Shown here: piece by piece, positions 1-12,743 of the stretch
Position numbering within the stretch: position 1 is the first letter of the stretch
Layout of the letters: the number at the start of each line of letters is the position of its first letter
From: Pseudaminobacter soli (ex Li et al. 2025)
GTDB taxonomy: Bacteria > Pseudomonadota > Alphaproteobacteria > Rhizobiales > Rhizobiaceae
Direction: 5' to 3'
Assembly (NCBI RefSeq): GCF_003012705.1
Contig: NZ_PXYL01000007.1
Span: 248,001 to 312,000, forward strand
Length of the DNA: 64,000 nucleotides
Notes under the pieces: model-generated
Database searches by the model: none
What the model was told of the DNA's origin: nothing
The model's input: only the letters and a program-made list of their open reading frames with translations
Position numbers and translations under genes: made by a program

Positions 1-107
1 GCCCAGCCGGCCCTTTTTGTTTGGGCGCTTGCCGCCCAGACCAATCAGGCCGGGAAAACGCGCACTGCGTCGTTTTTTCTCTGGCGGAATCAATCTCACA
101 GCGTTAA

Positions 108-1748
<1,641 letters not shown>

Positions 1749-1794
1749 TCTCGGCGTCGCAGCCTTGCGAATGCGCGGCTGTCAGCAGTGAACA

Positions 1795-1825
1795 AAAAAC
1801 GGGCGGGATTTTCCCGCCCGTTTTT
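1795..1825. terminator. bidirectional intrinsic terminator
   Basis: A 7-bp GC stem, GGGCGGG/CCCGCCC, has a five-base loop and is flanked by an A-tract on the left and a T-tract on the right, so it can stop transcription in both directions. It lies between the convergent pyrG and NCS1 permease genes. Confidence 0.9.
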
Positions 1826-1846
1826 CTTTGTGTGTGTGTCGCCCGC

Positions 1847-3304
1847 TCAGGCCCGCGCCACCGGCCTGTTCACGCCCACCTTGGCTGCGCGCAACACGTA
1901 GTAGATCGCGCCCGCGATGCCGACGCCGAAGAACCAGCCATAGACGCCCCACCACTCGGGCAGCCAGTTGGTGAGGTTCGGCAGGATCGACGAGAACAAC
2001 GCACCGATGCCGGCTGCGATGAAGGCCGGAACATGCCAGCCCGACTGGAACCGGAACTCGCCGTTTTCGCGATACAGGTCCTCGACATGGATCTCGCCTT
2101 TGCGGATGAGGTAGTAGTCGACCATCATCACGCCGAAGATCGGGCCCATCGTGGCGCCGATCACGCCGACGAAGGAGGCCGCGCTGCCTTCCCACGGTGC
2201 GAAGGGATAGAGCACAAGCGCAATCAATGCAGCGATGTAGCCGCCTTTCTTGAAGTCGATCTGTCTCGGGAAGACGTTCGAGAAATCGAAGGCCGGCGAG
2301 ACGAAGTTGGCCACCACATTGATGCCGAGCGTCGCCACCGCGAAGGTGATGGCCGCCAGCGCCGCCAGGAAGAAGCTGTCGAACTTGGCCGAAATCTGGT
2401 CGGGGTGCAGCAGCACCTCGCCATAGACGTCATAAGCCGCGATCGTGGTGACGCCGGCAACCAGCGAAAACAGGATCAGGTTGACGGGCAGGCCCCAGAG
2501 GTTGCCCTTGCGCACGGCGGCCTTGTCGGGCGCATAGCGCGAGAAGTCGCAGAAGTTCAGGTATAGGGCCGAGAAATAGGTCACCCAGATGGCGGCGACA
2601 GCGGCCAGCGAAGCGACCGAGCCCGGCACGCCGGGCACGCCGGCATCGTTGGTCTTTTCCAGTAGAACTTCCATCGGAATGTCGCTGCTGAACGCCAGCC
2701 CGCCGGCCTTCCAGCACAGGTAGATGGCAAGCAGCAGCATCATCACCCACACCGCCGGACCGGCCCAGTCCTGGAAGCGGCGTACCGTCTCCATCCCGTG
2801 TTGGATGATCAGGAGTTGCAAGGCCCAGACCACCAGGAAGCAGATGACCTCGAGCCCGGAATGGCCAAGGAAATGCACGTTCTGATGGAAGTTTGCGAAC
2901 AAGTCGCTGCGAATGAGCAGCGCGACGATGGCGCCTGACGCAGCCGCCGTCTGCGCGCCGTACCAGAAGCAGGCGACGATCGCGCGCACCAGCGCTGGAA
3001 TGTTGGCGCCCCAGATACCGAAAGAGGCGCGAGCCAGAACCGGGAAGGGCACGCCGGTTTTGACGCCCGCGTTGCCGATCAGGTTCATCAGCGCGAAGAT
3101 GATCAGCGAGCCTATGCCGATCGCGATCAGGAAATTCACGAAGCCGCCGCAGAAGAGAAAAAGGCTTGCGGCGAGGTAATAGCCCCAGAGGCTATGCACG
3201 TCCGATGTCCAGACGTTGAATATGCTGAATGCGCCCCAGTTGCGCACTTTGGCCGGAGCCAAGTCTTCATTGTATAGCGATGACGACGCGCCGGTAATGT
3301 TCAT
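1847..3304 (-). CDS. NCS1 family nucleobase/hydantoin-type permease
   Basis: A 485-residue inner-membrane protein with about twelve hydrophobic segments. It belongs to the nucleobase:cation symporter-1 family (cytosine, allantoin, uracil and hydantoin carriers of the Mhp1/PucI/CodB group). Typical features are NEDLAP near the N-terminus, VWTSDVHSLWGYYLA in the first membrane segment, a GIWGANIPALVRAIVACFWYG stretch (shortened here to its ends), and FCDFSRYAPD. The substrate cannot be read from the sequence. The ATG at 3304 is chosen over a start 24 bases upstream because a GGGGGAG ribosome binding site sits just ahead of it. It stands alone and convergent to pyrG, with no catabolic gene beside it. 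Confidence 0.85.
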   Translation of the reverse strand: MNITGASSSLYNEDLAPAKVRNWGAFSIFNVWTSDVHSLWGYYLAASLFLFCGGFVNFLIAIGIGSLIIFALMNLIGNAGVKTGVPFPVLARASFGIWGANIPALVRAIVACFWYGAQTAAASGAIVALLIRSDLFANFHQNVHFLGHSGLEVICFLVVWALQLLIIQHGMETVRRFQDWAGPAVWVMMLLLAIYLCWKAGGLAFSSDIPMEVLLEKTNDAGVPGVPGSVASLAAVAAIWVTYFSALYLNFCDFSRYAPDKAAVRKGNLWGLPVNLILFSLVAGVTTIAAYDVYGEVLLHPDQISAKFDSFFLAALAAITFAVATLGINVVANFVSPAFDFSNVFPRQIDFKKGGYIAALIALVLYPFAPWEGSAASFVGVIGATMGPIFGVMMVDYYLIRKGEIHVEDLYRENGEFRFQSGWHVPAFIAAGIGALFSSILPNLTNWLPEWWGVYGWFFGVGIAGAIYYVLRAAKVGVNRPVARA

Positions 3305-3565
3305 GCCAGTCTCTCCCCCAAGACTCACACCAATTTTCCATTAGCCAGCGAAAGCTATGCCTGACGTTGGGGAAAGTCCACGGCCGCGATCACAAAGCGG
3401 CGTTCGCCTCGGGGTGTCGGCACACCCAGATGTGAGCGGCGGTTGTTCAACGCATCGTTCACTCAAACGCGCCTGAAAATCCAAATCTCGTTCACTTACC
3501 TATCAGTCATCGGAACTGCACTGCAGCCACCCGACAGATTTTGAAAGAGATTATTGGAGATTGAA

Positions 3566-3841
3566 ATGAACAAGATCATCCTTACCCTTGCCGCTGTCGT
3601 CCTTGCCTCTGGTACGGCTTTTGCAAACGACCGTTTCGGCGATGCAGCCCCGGCCCTGAACGACATCAATCGCGGCGTCATTGCCACCACCTTGCCTCAG
3701 ACGCTCGTCCGTTCGGGCGACGCCGCTACGGCTTCGGTCGTGGTCAAGGCTCCTTCGTTCGATCACAGTTCGGCCGTCGGCTTCGGCGCGACCAGCAACC
3801 GGATTGGCGCCAGCCCGCGCATTCTCTACGGCAGCAACTAA
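3566..3841 (+). CDS. small exported protein of unknown function
   Basis: A 91-residue protein with a clear Sec signal peptide: Lys near the N-terminus, a hydrophobic core ILTLAAVVLASG, and a probable cut after AFA. The mature part is about 70 residues, rich in Ala, Ser, Val and Asn, with no Cys and no motif I recognise. GGAG lies 8-9 bases before the ATG. Small secreted proteins with this build (for example those labelled DUF680) are common in Mesorhizobium, but that assignment is a guess. The 260 bp upstream, shared with the divergent permease, must hold both promoters. Confidence 0.7.
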   Translation: MNKIILTLAAVVLASGTAFANDRFGDAAPALNDINRGVIATTLPQTLVRSGDAATASVVVKAPSFDHSSAVGFGATSNRIGASPRILYGSN

Positions 3842-3894
3842 GTTCGTAATTTCAGCCAACACGGGCGGCAGGCTACGGCCTGGCCGCCCTTGGT

Positions 3895-4710
3895 TTATCT
3901 GGCGTTCGCGTTGACGCGTTCCATGAAGGCCACGGCGCCATTGGGCGCATTCACCTTGCCCGAGGTGATGAAATAGACGAACACATCGCGCGGCTTGACC
4001 GGCGTATCCTGCGCGGGATCCGCGCGTGGCAGGTCGGCCGGCACGCCGCCTTGCGCCCAGGTCTCGGCGCGGGCAACCCATTCGTCCAGCGCCTTGGGCT
4101 CGTAACAGGTCGCAATGTCGTCAGAGCCCGTCTGCAGCCGCGCATAGACGAAATCACCAGTGACATCGGCGATCGCCGGGTAGGTGGCATGATCGGCATA
4201 GACCACCGGCACATTGTATTTGCGCAGCAGCGCGGCAAATTCCGGCACGACGAAGGAGGGGTGGCGCACCTCGACCGTGTGGCGCAGCACCACGCCATCC
4301 TGCTTTTCGGGCAGCAGTTTCAGGAAGGCCTCGAAGTCGTCGGGGTCGAACTTTTTCGTGTGCGCGAACTGCCACAGGATCGGCCCAAGCTTTTCGCCGA
4401 GTGCGGCGACGCCCGATCCCAAAAAGCGCATCATGGATTCGCCTGCCTCGCCCAGCACACGGCGATTGGTGACGAACCGGTTGCCTTTCAGCGAGTAGAC
4501 AAAACCGTCCGGCGCCTCGCTCGCCCATTTGACGAAGGTGGGCTCCTTGAAGCTCGAATAATAGGTGCCGTTCACCTCGATGGTCGGCACCTGGCGGCTC
4601 GCATATTGCAGCTGCTTCGCCTTGGGCAGCTTTTCGGGATAGAAGGACGTGTCCCAGGGTTCGAAAGTCCAGCCGCCCATGCCGGCGCGGATAGTTCCGG
4701 ACTTGGCCAT
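3895..4710 (-). CDS. DUF72 (YecE-like) protein
   Basis: A 271-residue protein of the DUF72 family, a TIM-barrel fold of unknown biochemical role. Seen are GMGGWTFEPW at the N-terminus, NGTYYSSF, YSLKGNRFVTNRR, LGPILWQF, EVRHPSF and FVYARLQTG. The C-terminal VFVYFITSGKVNAPNGA corresponds to the family's usual 'fNN...apaNA' end, with S-G replacing the common N-N. The ATG at 4710 is used because GGAGGAA precedes it at good spacing; the in-frame TTG upstream would include that ribosome binding site. The GNAT gene behind it runs the same way, 27 bp away. Confidence 0.85.
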   Translation of the reverse strand: MAKSGTIRAGMGGWTFEPWDTSFYPEKLPKAKQLQYASRQVPTIEVNGTYYSSFKEPTFVKWASEAPDGFVYSLKGNRFVTNRRVLGEAGESMMRFLGSGVAALGEKLGPILWQFAHTKKFDPDDFEAFLKLLPEKQDGVVLRHTVEVRHPSFVVPEFAALLRKYNVPVVYADHATYPAIADVTGDFVYARLQTGSDDIATCYEPKALDEWVARAETWAQGGVPADLPRADPAQDTPVKPRDVFVYFITSGKVNAPNGAVAFMERVNANAR

Positions 4711-4737
4711 TCGTTCTTCCTCCGACAAAACAAAAAT

Positions 4738-5208
4738 CTAAGCTAGAGCCGCAGCGTCAACACGCTTTGCCATATCGACCAGGATCCACCCTGGCCGATA
4801 AGGATTGGGTCGGCGACCCGTTTCCTGAAAACCATAGGCAAGATAGAGCGCGATGTTCCGCTCCATGCGAGCATTCGTATAGAGCCGGACTTCCGGCAGG
4901 CCCATTTCGCGCGTCCGTTCTTCGAGCCACCGCAGCAGGGCGATGCCAAAGCCCTTGCCCTGATGCGCCGGTGAAACGGCGACGCTGAAGATCATGACAT
5001 GGTCCGCATCGCGCTCGAACACCATCAAGCCGGCGATTTCGCCATCTGACTCCAGAAGCCAGACTTCACCCCTGGCGATACGCGGCGCGTAATCCTCGGT
5101 GACGGGGATGGGCAATCCGTTCAGAAGGGCCGTGTAGGGCGCATATGCAGTCGTGGTCAGTTCTACGACTGCCGCAAGATCGGCCGGCTTTGCTTCCCTG
5201 AATTCCAA
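4738..5208 (-). CDS. GNAT family N-acetyltransferase
   Basis: A 156-residue protein with the GNAT fold. Motif A is VAVSPAHQGKGFGIALL, which supplies the acetyl-CoA pyrophosphate loop (Q-G-K-G-F-G), followed by LYTNARMERNIALYLAYGF, the usual motif B region. The acceptor substrate is unknown. It starts with TTG at 5208, with AGAGGG about 8 bases upstream. It is probably co-transcribed with the DUF72 gene 27 bp downstream. Confidence 0.87.
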   Translation of the reverse strand: MEFREAKPADLAAVVELTTTAYAPYTALLNGLPIPVTEDYAPRIARGEVWLLESDGEIAGLMVFERDADHVMIFSVAVSPAHQGKGFGIALLRWLEERTREMGLPEVRLYTNARMERNIALYLAYGFQETGRRPNPYRPGWILVDMAKRVDAAALA

Positions 5209-5364
5209 GATAAATCCCTCTCACTTCGCGGCCACTTACAGGCCCCGAAGACTGCCCCGTATCCACCGTTCAAGACCAGCAGCCAGTCGGGTCAGTTCGT
5301 GCAATCCAGCCTCGAGCGCATCCACCGGCGGCCGGCTTGTCTCGCCAAGCCGCGTTCCCGCTCA

Positions 5365-8289
<2,925 letters not shown>

Positions 8290-8441
8290 GCCGGTTCGCC
8301 GCCTCGATTTCAAAGTTTTCGGCTTGGCTGGTTTGTCCGGCCAAACCGCTCATGTAGGTATTCTCGTCAATCTGTCGAGGGATGCACACGCCCCGAGCTT
8401 TGGGGGTTTAACCGCCTTTGCCGGGCGGGAGCAAGTAAAAA

Positions 8442-8456
8442 GAACAAAGGCCGAAC
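8442..8456. promoter_or_regulatory. LexA (SOS) box of uvrA
   Basis: The sequence GAAC, seven bases, GAAC matches the alphaproteobacterial LexA consensus exactly. It lies 153 bp upstream of uvrA, a gene under LexA control in many bacteria. Confidence 0.8.
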
Positions 8457-9154
8457 AAGCTCCTGACATGTTTTGTCGGAGGGCGGTTACCAGATCTTCC
8501 GCCACCGGCACGGTATCTGGACCTTGGCCTACATGCGCGTGGAGGCGTTGACGGCATGAGGCAGGCCGCCTGCGGTCATTTGGCACGGCTGTCACTCCGA
8601 GGTTGACCCTACGGAAGGATGGGGGCACAATGCCTTTGTCATTCGAGGCTGAGCATCTGAGATGTTCTTCGTGGCCGACGGGCAAGTTTGCGAGACGCCG
8701 CAAACGGCGAATAATCGCCTCGGAAGGCAAGGCGTTAACAGCAATGGAGCGAGGTATGACCCCACCGGACAATCCGAATTGGCTTCACCTCGCTGTGAGG
8801 CCGCAGCAGGCCTGACCGCCTTGGGTACCGGGTAAGGTCCGCCGGCTGTATCATCCAAAAATCTGGAATAATTCACACATCGGACCGTAGCGTGAAAACT
8901 ACGGAATCTCTGAACACAAAGTCGGTAAACCACTCCCGACATCTGGCGAAAATATGCCACAAAGGCCTCGTGCGCTCCTGAACGAGCGGCGAGGCCGTTC
9001 TCATTTGGGGGTGAGAGTTTGGCTTCTGCCGACGCTCGGCCACTCGCAAGTCAGATCGGGACGTGGCCACAGCCATGACCGGATCGTCCCGCCGGGAAAG
9101 GACTGCGTGCGGCCGCTGATAACGAAGCCTTGCAATTCGGCGAAAGCTATCTTA
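8457..9154. other. uvrA-ssb intergenic region without a supported gene
   Basis: About 700 bp lie between the two LexA boxes. Open frames of 70-140 codons exist on both strands, but none has a recognisable product, a good ribosome binding site or a start that fits. Two hairpins are visible: CCGTAG/CTACGG at 8885-8904, and a longer one at 8964-8996 (GGCCTCG and CGCTC pairing with GAGCG and CGAGGCC). The second could be a terminator or part of a small RNA. Confidence 0.5.
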
Positions 9155-9169
9155 GAACAAAAATAGAAC
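9155..9169. promoter_or_regulatory. LexA (SOS) box of ssb
   Basis: A second perfect GAAC-N7-GAAC, with spacer AAAAATA, lies 118 bp upstream of ssb in an AT-rich patch. Confidence 0.8.
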
Positions 9170-9286
9170 AAAACAATTTGTGGACAGAGTTCGAATTTTG
9201 CCGGGTCAGGAGGCCCGGCTTGCGGCGATCATATAGGATGCGCGGGCAGCAGTGCAGTTTTGTTAGGATGAGCGCGGAGCGGTGTC

Positions 9287-9820
9287 ATGGCGGGTAGCGT
9301 CAATAAAGTCATTCTGGTCGGAAATCTTGGCGCGGACCCCGAAGTCAGGCGTTTGAACTCGGGCGAGCCGGTCGTGAACATTCGCGTCGCGACCTCGGAA
9401 AGCTGGCGCGACAAGAACTCGGGCGAGCGCAAGGAAAAGACCGAGTGGCATAACGTCGTGATCTTCAACGACAATCTGGCCAAGGTCGCCGAGCAGTACC
9501 TGAAGAAGGGCATGAAGGTCTATGTCGAGGGTCAGTTGCAGACCCGCAAGTGGCAGGACCAGAATGGCAACGAACGCTACACCACCGAAGTGGTGCTGCA
9601 GAAGTTCCGCGGCGAGCTGCAGATGCTCGACGCCCGCGGTCAGGGCGGCGACAGCGGCCAGGTCGGATATGGTGGCGGCGGCGGCGGTTATGGCGGCGGC
9701 CGTGGCTCCGATTTCGGCCAGTCTGGCCCAACGGACGACTATGGTCGCGGCGGCGGTGGCAATCGCGGCGGCGGCGGTGGCGGTTCCTCGCGCGACCTCG
9801 ACGACGAGATTCCGTTCTAA
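9287..9820 (+). CDS. ssb: single-stranded DNA-binding protein
   Basis: A 177-residue SSB. The OB fold (about residues 4-110) carries [21 protein letters not shown] and [15 protein letters not shown] long Gly-rich linker (about 122-168) leads to the acidic tip DLDDEIPF, which docks RecG, RecQ, Exo I and other partners. The ATG lies at 9287 with GAGCGG upstream. Its transcript probably ends at the hairpin at 9911-9934. The recombinase island begins directly behind it. Confidence 0.97.
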   Translation: MAGSVNKVILVGNLGADPEVRRLNSGEPVVNIRVATSESWRDKNSGERKEKTEWHNVVIFNDNLAKVAEQYLKKGMKVYVEGQLQTRKWQDQNGNERYTTEVVLQKFRGELQMLDARGQGGDSGQVGYGGGGGGYGGGRGSDFGQSGPTDDYGRGGGGNRGGGGGGSSRDLDDEIPF

Positions 9821-9884
9821 CTGACAATAGTTCGCATTTTGCAAACTAGCGGCACCCAAGATTTTGGAATCGCTTAGTTTTTTA

Positions 9885-9913
9885 TTGACGAAGTATTTTT
9901 GGTCTTCTACGTT
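9885..9913 (+). promoter_or_regulatory. possible promoter of the recombinase operon
   Basis: TTGACG (9885-9890), 17 bp, TACGTT (9908-9913). It sits in an AT-rich stretch about 30 bp ahead of the first recombinase start. The -10 box is weak. Confidence 0.35.
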
Positions 9914-9944
9914 CCGCCTCGGATGGGGCGGAACGCTGGTTTTT
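9911..9944 (+). terminator. hairpin and T-tract after ssb
   Basis: An 8-bp stem, GTTCCGCC/GGCGGAAC, with an eight-base loop is followed by GCTGG and five T's. It looks like the ssb terminator. It overlaps the probable TTG start of the first recombinase at 9943, so the island gene begins inside or at the edge of this structure. Confidence 0.6.
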
Positions 9945-11220
9945 GTCAACTAAGAGCGAGAATCCTTATTTAATTCGGTGGTCCAAGTTCGCGAGTGGCG
10001 AGCGGATGCCATTCCTCGTTCCGAGAGCCATCGGTGTGCCCCTGGAGCCGCCGACCTTCTGGATCCTGGCAACCAGGCGTGCATTCGGCCTGCAGCCAAA
10101 TACATTGGCCAATGAGCTAAGAGCGCTCTCCCATCTCTTCCTGTGGGGAGACGCGCGAGGGGTCGATGTCGTCGAGCGGATCAGGGAAGGCATCTTCTTC
10201 TCACTCTCGGAAACCCTCGACATCGTGAACTTCTGCAGCCGCCGGGTGGCGGAGGCTATAGCCGAGATTCACGAGCGGCTTTCGAACGTGGTCAAGTTGC
10301 AAACCCGCAGGAAGCGCAAAGTTCAAGTTGTCGGCTTCGAAGAGAAGCGCAACCGCCTTGCGGCCATCAGGTCGTTCATCGCCTTCACCAGCGCCGATAT
10401 CCTCTCAAGTCTGGCTCGATGGCCTCAGCGGCATCAGCAATACGGTGCCGTTCGCAATCAATTCCTCGAACTGATCGACGGGCATATCGCCGGACTCGCG
10501 AAGACCGGCCGCCATGACCTCGACCTCCCGGAGGGACTCGCGGCTGCCGCTGTGAAGCGCCTCAGGGAGGTGATCGAGCCGGACCATCCCGAAAATCCAT
10601 TCCATCCATCGGTGCGCTTCCGCAACTATCTCATTGTCAGGCTGCTGCTTGATCTCGGCATCCGCCGCGGGGAACTGCTCGGCATCAAGGTTGCCGATTG
10701 CGAACTCGGATCCAGGGGGCAGATCACCATCCACCGGAGACCGGACGACCCCGAGGATCCCCGGCCGGAAAAGCCAGCAACGAAGACCAAGGCTCGGGAT
10801 CTTGCGCTCAGTCCGAGGCTGGCCGAGATCCTGCACGAGTACATTGTCCACCACAGAGCGCGCATCCCCAACGCGCGGCGACACCCCTTTCTCATCGTCA
10901 GCACTGACAGCGGCAAGCCCATGTCTCTGTCGAACGTGAACAAGATCATGGAGGCTCTCAGGGATCGGGTGCCGGACATGCCGGAAGAGCTGGGTCCGCA
11001 CAGGCTTCGCCACACCTGGAACGAAGCCTTCTCCGACGACATGGACGCAAAGAAGGTCTCCGCCGAGGACGAGGTAAAGTGGCGTACGCGTCTCCAGGGA
11101 TGGCGGAGCGAGATGTCCGCGCAAGCCTACCTGAGACGGACGGTGCGTCGCCGTTCGAACGCCGCGCTTAGGGAAATGCAGGAGAAACTGGACATTGCAA
11201 CGAGCAGGGGCGACGAATGA
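9943..11220 (+). CDS. tyrosine recombinase 1 of the island
   Basis: A 425-residue site-specific recombinase. The catalytic domain has Arg I in GIRRGELLGIKV (about residue 240), a Lys candidate in the PATKTKARDL hairpin, the H-x-x-R box HRLRHTW (about 354), and the LQGWRSEMSAQAYLRR segment, where Trp replaces the usual His and Tyr (about 398) is the nucleophile. The start is TTG at 9943, giving ENPYLIRWSKF near the N-terminus; an ATG at 10006 would remove part of that conserved-looking stretch. The stop overlaps the start of recombinase 2 as ATGA. The full R-K-H-R-Y set suggests it is active. Confidence 0.85.
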   Translation: MSTKSENPYLIRWSKFASGERMPFLVPRAIGVPLEPPTFWILATRRAFGLQPNTLANELRALSHLFLWGDARGVDVVERIREGIFFSLSETLDIVNFCSRRVAEAIAEIHERLSNVVKLQTRRKRKVQVVGFEEKRNRLAAIRSFIAFTSADILSSLARWPQRHQQYGAVRNQFLELIDGHIAGLAKTGRHDLDLPEGLAAAAVKRLREVIEPDHPENPFHPSVRFRNYLIVRLLLDLGIRRGELLGIKVADCELGSRGQITIHRRPDDPEDPRPEKPATKTKARDLALSPRLAEILHEYIVHHRARIPNARRHPFLIVSTDSGKPMSLSNVNKIMEALRDRVPDMPEELGPHRLRHTWNEAFSDDMDAKKVSAEDEVKWRTRLQGWRSEMSAQAYLRRTVRRRSNAALREMQEKLDIATSRGDE

Positions 11221-12743
11221 CGCTAGGCATTGCATCGGCGCTGGACTATGCGGCGCCCAGTCTTCCCGATGTCGCCACGACAAGGGATGGGGCGACGTTC
11301 GACCCGCGGCCGGATATATGGTCGGTGGCTTCACTCCGATCTCGAAACGCTACCTTCGACTTCACTCGGCTATCTTCAATCTCAGATGAAATGCGCCACA
11401 AGATCAAGCTGGCGATACTCTGGCACCTCCAGAACTCATCATTCAGCCATGCCTTCAATCAATATTACCGCTTCAGGGCGTTCCACGACGAAGTGCTGGC
11501 AAAGCAGAACCTTCCCGTCAAGCTGGTCGGACTGGGGCATATTCTCAACTACCGAGCGTCGCTATCAGACGCAACGGAATGGGAGCTTGGTGTCATTCGG
11601 ATCCTGTTGGAGAGCATGCAGAGGCTGGGGATTGGCATTGTCTCGATGGAGGGTCTTGCCTATTTCGCTGAAGCGACAATCAAAGCCAACGTAAAAGGCA
11701 CCTCAATCAGGACCCGAGATCCCAACGAGGGTGCTTTCAGCGACCTCGAGTTGCTGGCGATCCAGTCCGCATTGAACAATGCCTACGCCAAGGGTGAGAT
11801 CGAACTCTACCCTTACGCACTGGCTTGGCTGCTCCTGGCCTACGGGTCGCGTCCGATCCAGATTGCATTGCTGAAAGAACAGGATCTCGTTATCTCCGAA
11901 AGTGACGGGCAGAAGCTCTACGCCCTGATGATTCCGCGGGCAAAGCGCCGGGGCGTGGCGCTCCGTTCGTCTCTGAAAATGCGGTATTGCAGCAAGCAGA
12001 TCGGTCTGCTTCTCGAACAGGTGATACGGCACAATTCCAAGCTCCGCGAGCAACTCGGACTGGCGGGTGGCGACTGGCCGATGTTCATGTCGCCGAAAGC
12101 TGGCGGACTTCCTGGCCTTGAACACCATATGTCGGCGCTCGAAATCGGGGCCTTCTTCATCGAAGCCCTCGGCAAACTTACCGGACTGAAGACCAATGCG
12201 AAGCGGTTCCGGATCACGCTCGCCCAGCGGGCTGTCGACGACGGCAAGGATAAGTTCACCGTCGCCGAGATGCTCGACCACTCGGACACACAGAGCGTCA
12301 AGGTCTACTACGAGGCCAGCCCGTCCGTGGTGCTGCGGCTCGACCGGCATCTTGCGATGGAACTCGCACCGCTTGCACAGGCATTCGCTGGTGTTCTGGT
12401 TGCAATGGAAGGCGAGGCGAGGAGAGGTGAGGACCGTAGCAGCCGGATATACGACAGATCACTGGTCGACAATGTAAACGATCCTCTCGGTACCTGTGGT
12501 CAGATGAGCTTCTGCGGTCTTCTGGCTCCGGTAGCCTGCTACACTTGCCGAAACTTCCAGCCATGGCTCAATGGCCCGCACGAGCAGTTCATGGCTGCCC
12601 TTATCGCCGAACGCAAGCGGATGGAGCAATCGGGCATCCCAGCCCAGGCATACGCGAACCGAGACCGCACCATTCTCGCCATCGCCGAAGTGATCCAGCT
12701 TTGCGCCGCCGAGGTCGAACTGCGCGGAGAAACCGCCGCATGA
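11217..12743 (+). CDS. tyrosine recombinase 2 of the island, variant catalytic box
   Basis: A 508-residue recombinase. Arg I lies in AYGSRPIQIALL (about residue 211) and a basic hairpin follows in PRAKRRGVAL. The usual H-x-x-R box reads KRFRITLAQ (about 328), so Lys replaces the His while Arg stays. The last box, LDHSDTQSVKVYYEA (about 353-365), keeps the His and two candidate Tyr. The C-terminus carries four Cys in TCG, FCG and ACYTCRNFQPW, which could bind a metal. It overlaps its neighbours by ATGA at both ends, so the three recombinases should be made together. The His replacement may tune or reduce its own catalysis. Confidence 0.82.
   Translation: MTLGIASALDYAAPSLPDVATTRDGATFDPRPDIWSVASLRSRNATFDFTRLSSISDEMRHKIKLAILWHLQNSSFSHAFNQYYRFRAFHDEVLAKQNLPVKLVGLGHILNYRASLSDATEWELGVIRILLESMQRLGIGIVSMEGLAYFAEATIKANVKGTSIRTRDPNEGAFSDLELLAIQSALNNAYAKGEIELYPYALAWLLLAYGSRPIQIALLKEQDLVISESDGQKLYALMIPRAKRRGVALRSSLKMRYCSKQIGLLLEQVIRHNSKLREQLGLAGGDWPMFMSPKAGGLPGLEHHMSALEIGAFFIEALGKLTGLKTNAKRFRITLAQRAVDDGKDKFTVAEMLDHSDTQSVKVYYEASPSVVLRLDRHLAMELAPLAQAFAGVLVAMEGEARRGEDRSSRIYDRSLVDNVNDPLGTCGQMSFCGLLAPVACYTCRNFQPWLNGPHEQFMAALIAERKRMEQSGIPAQAYANRDRTILAIAEVIQLCAAEVELRGETAA

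Noticed and set aside
3445-3460. GTTC repeated upstream of the small exported protein, like a LexA box
   Set aside because: The spacer is eight bases, not seven, and the gene is not a known SOS member.
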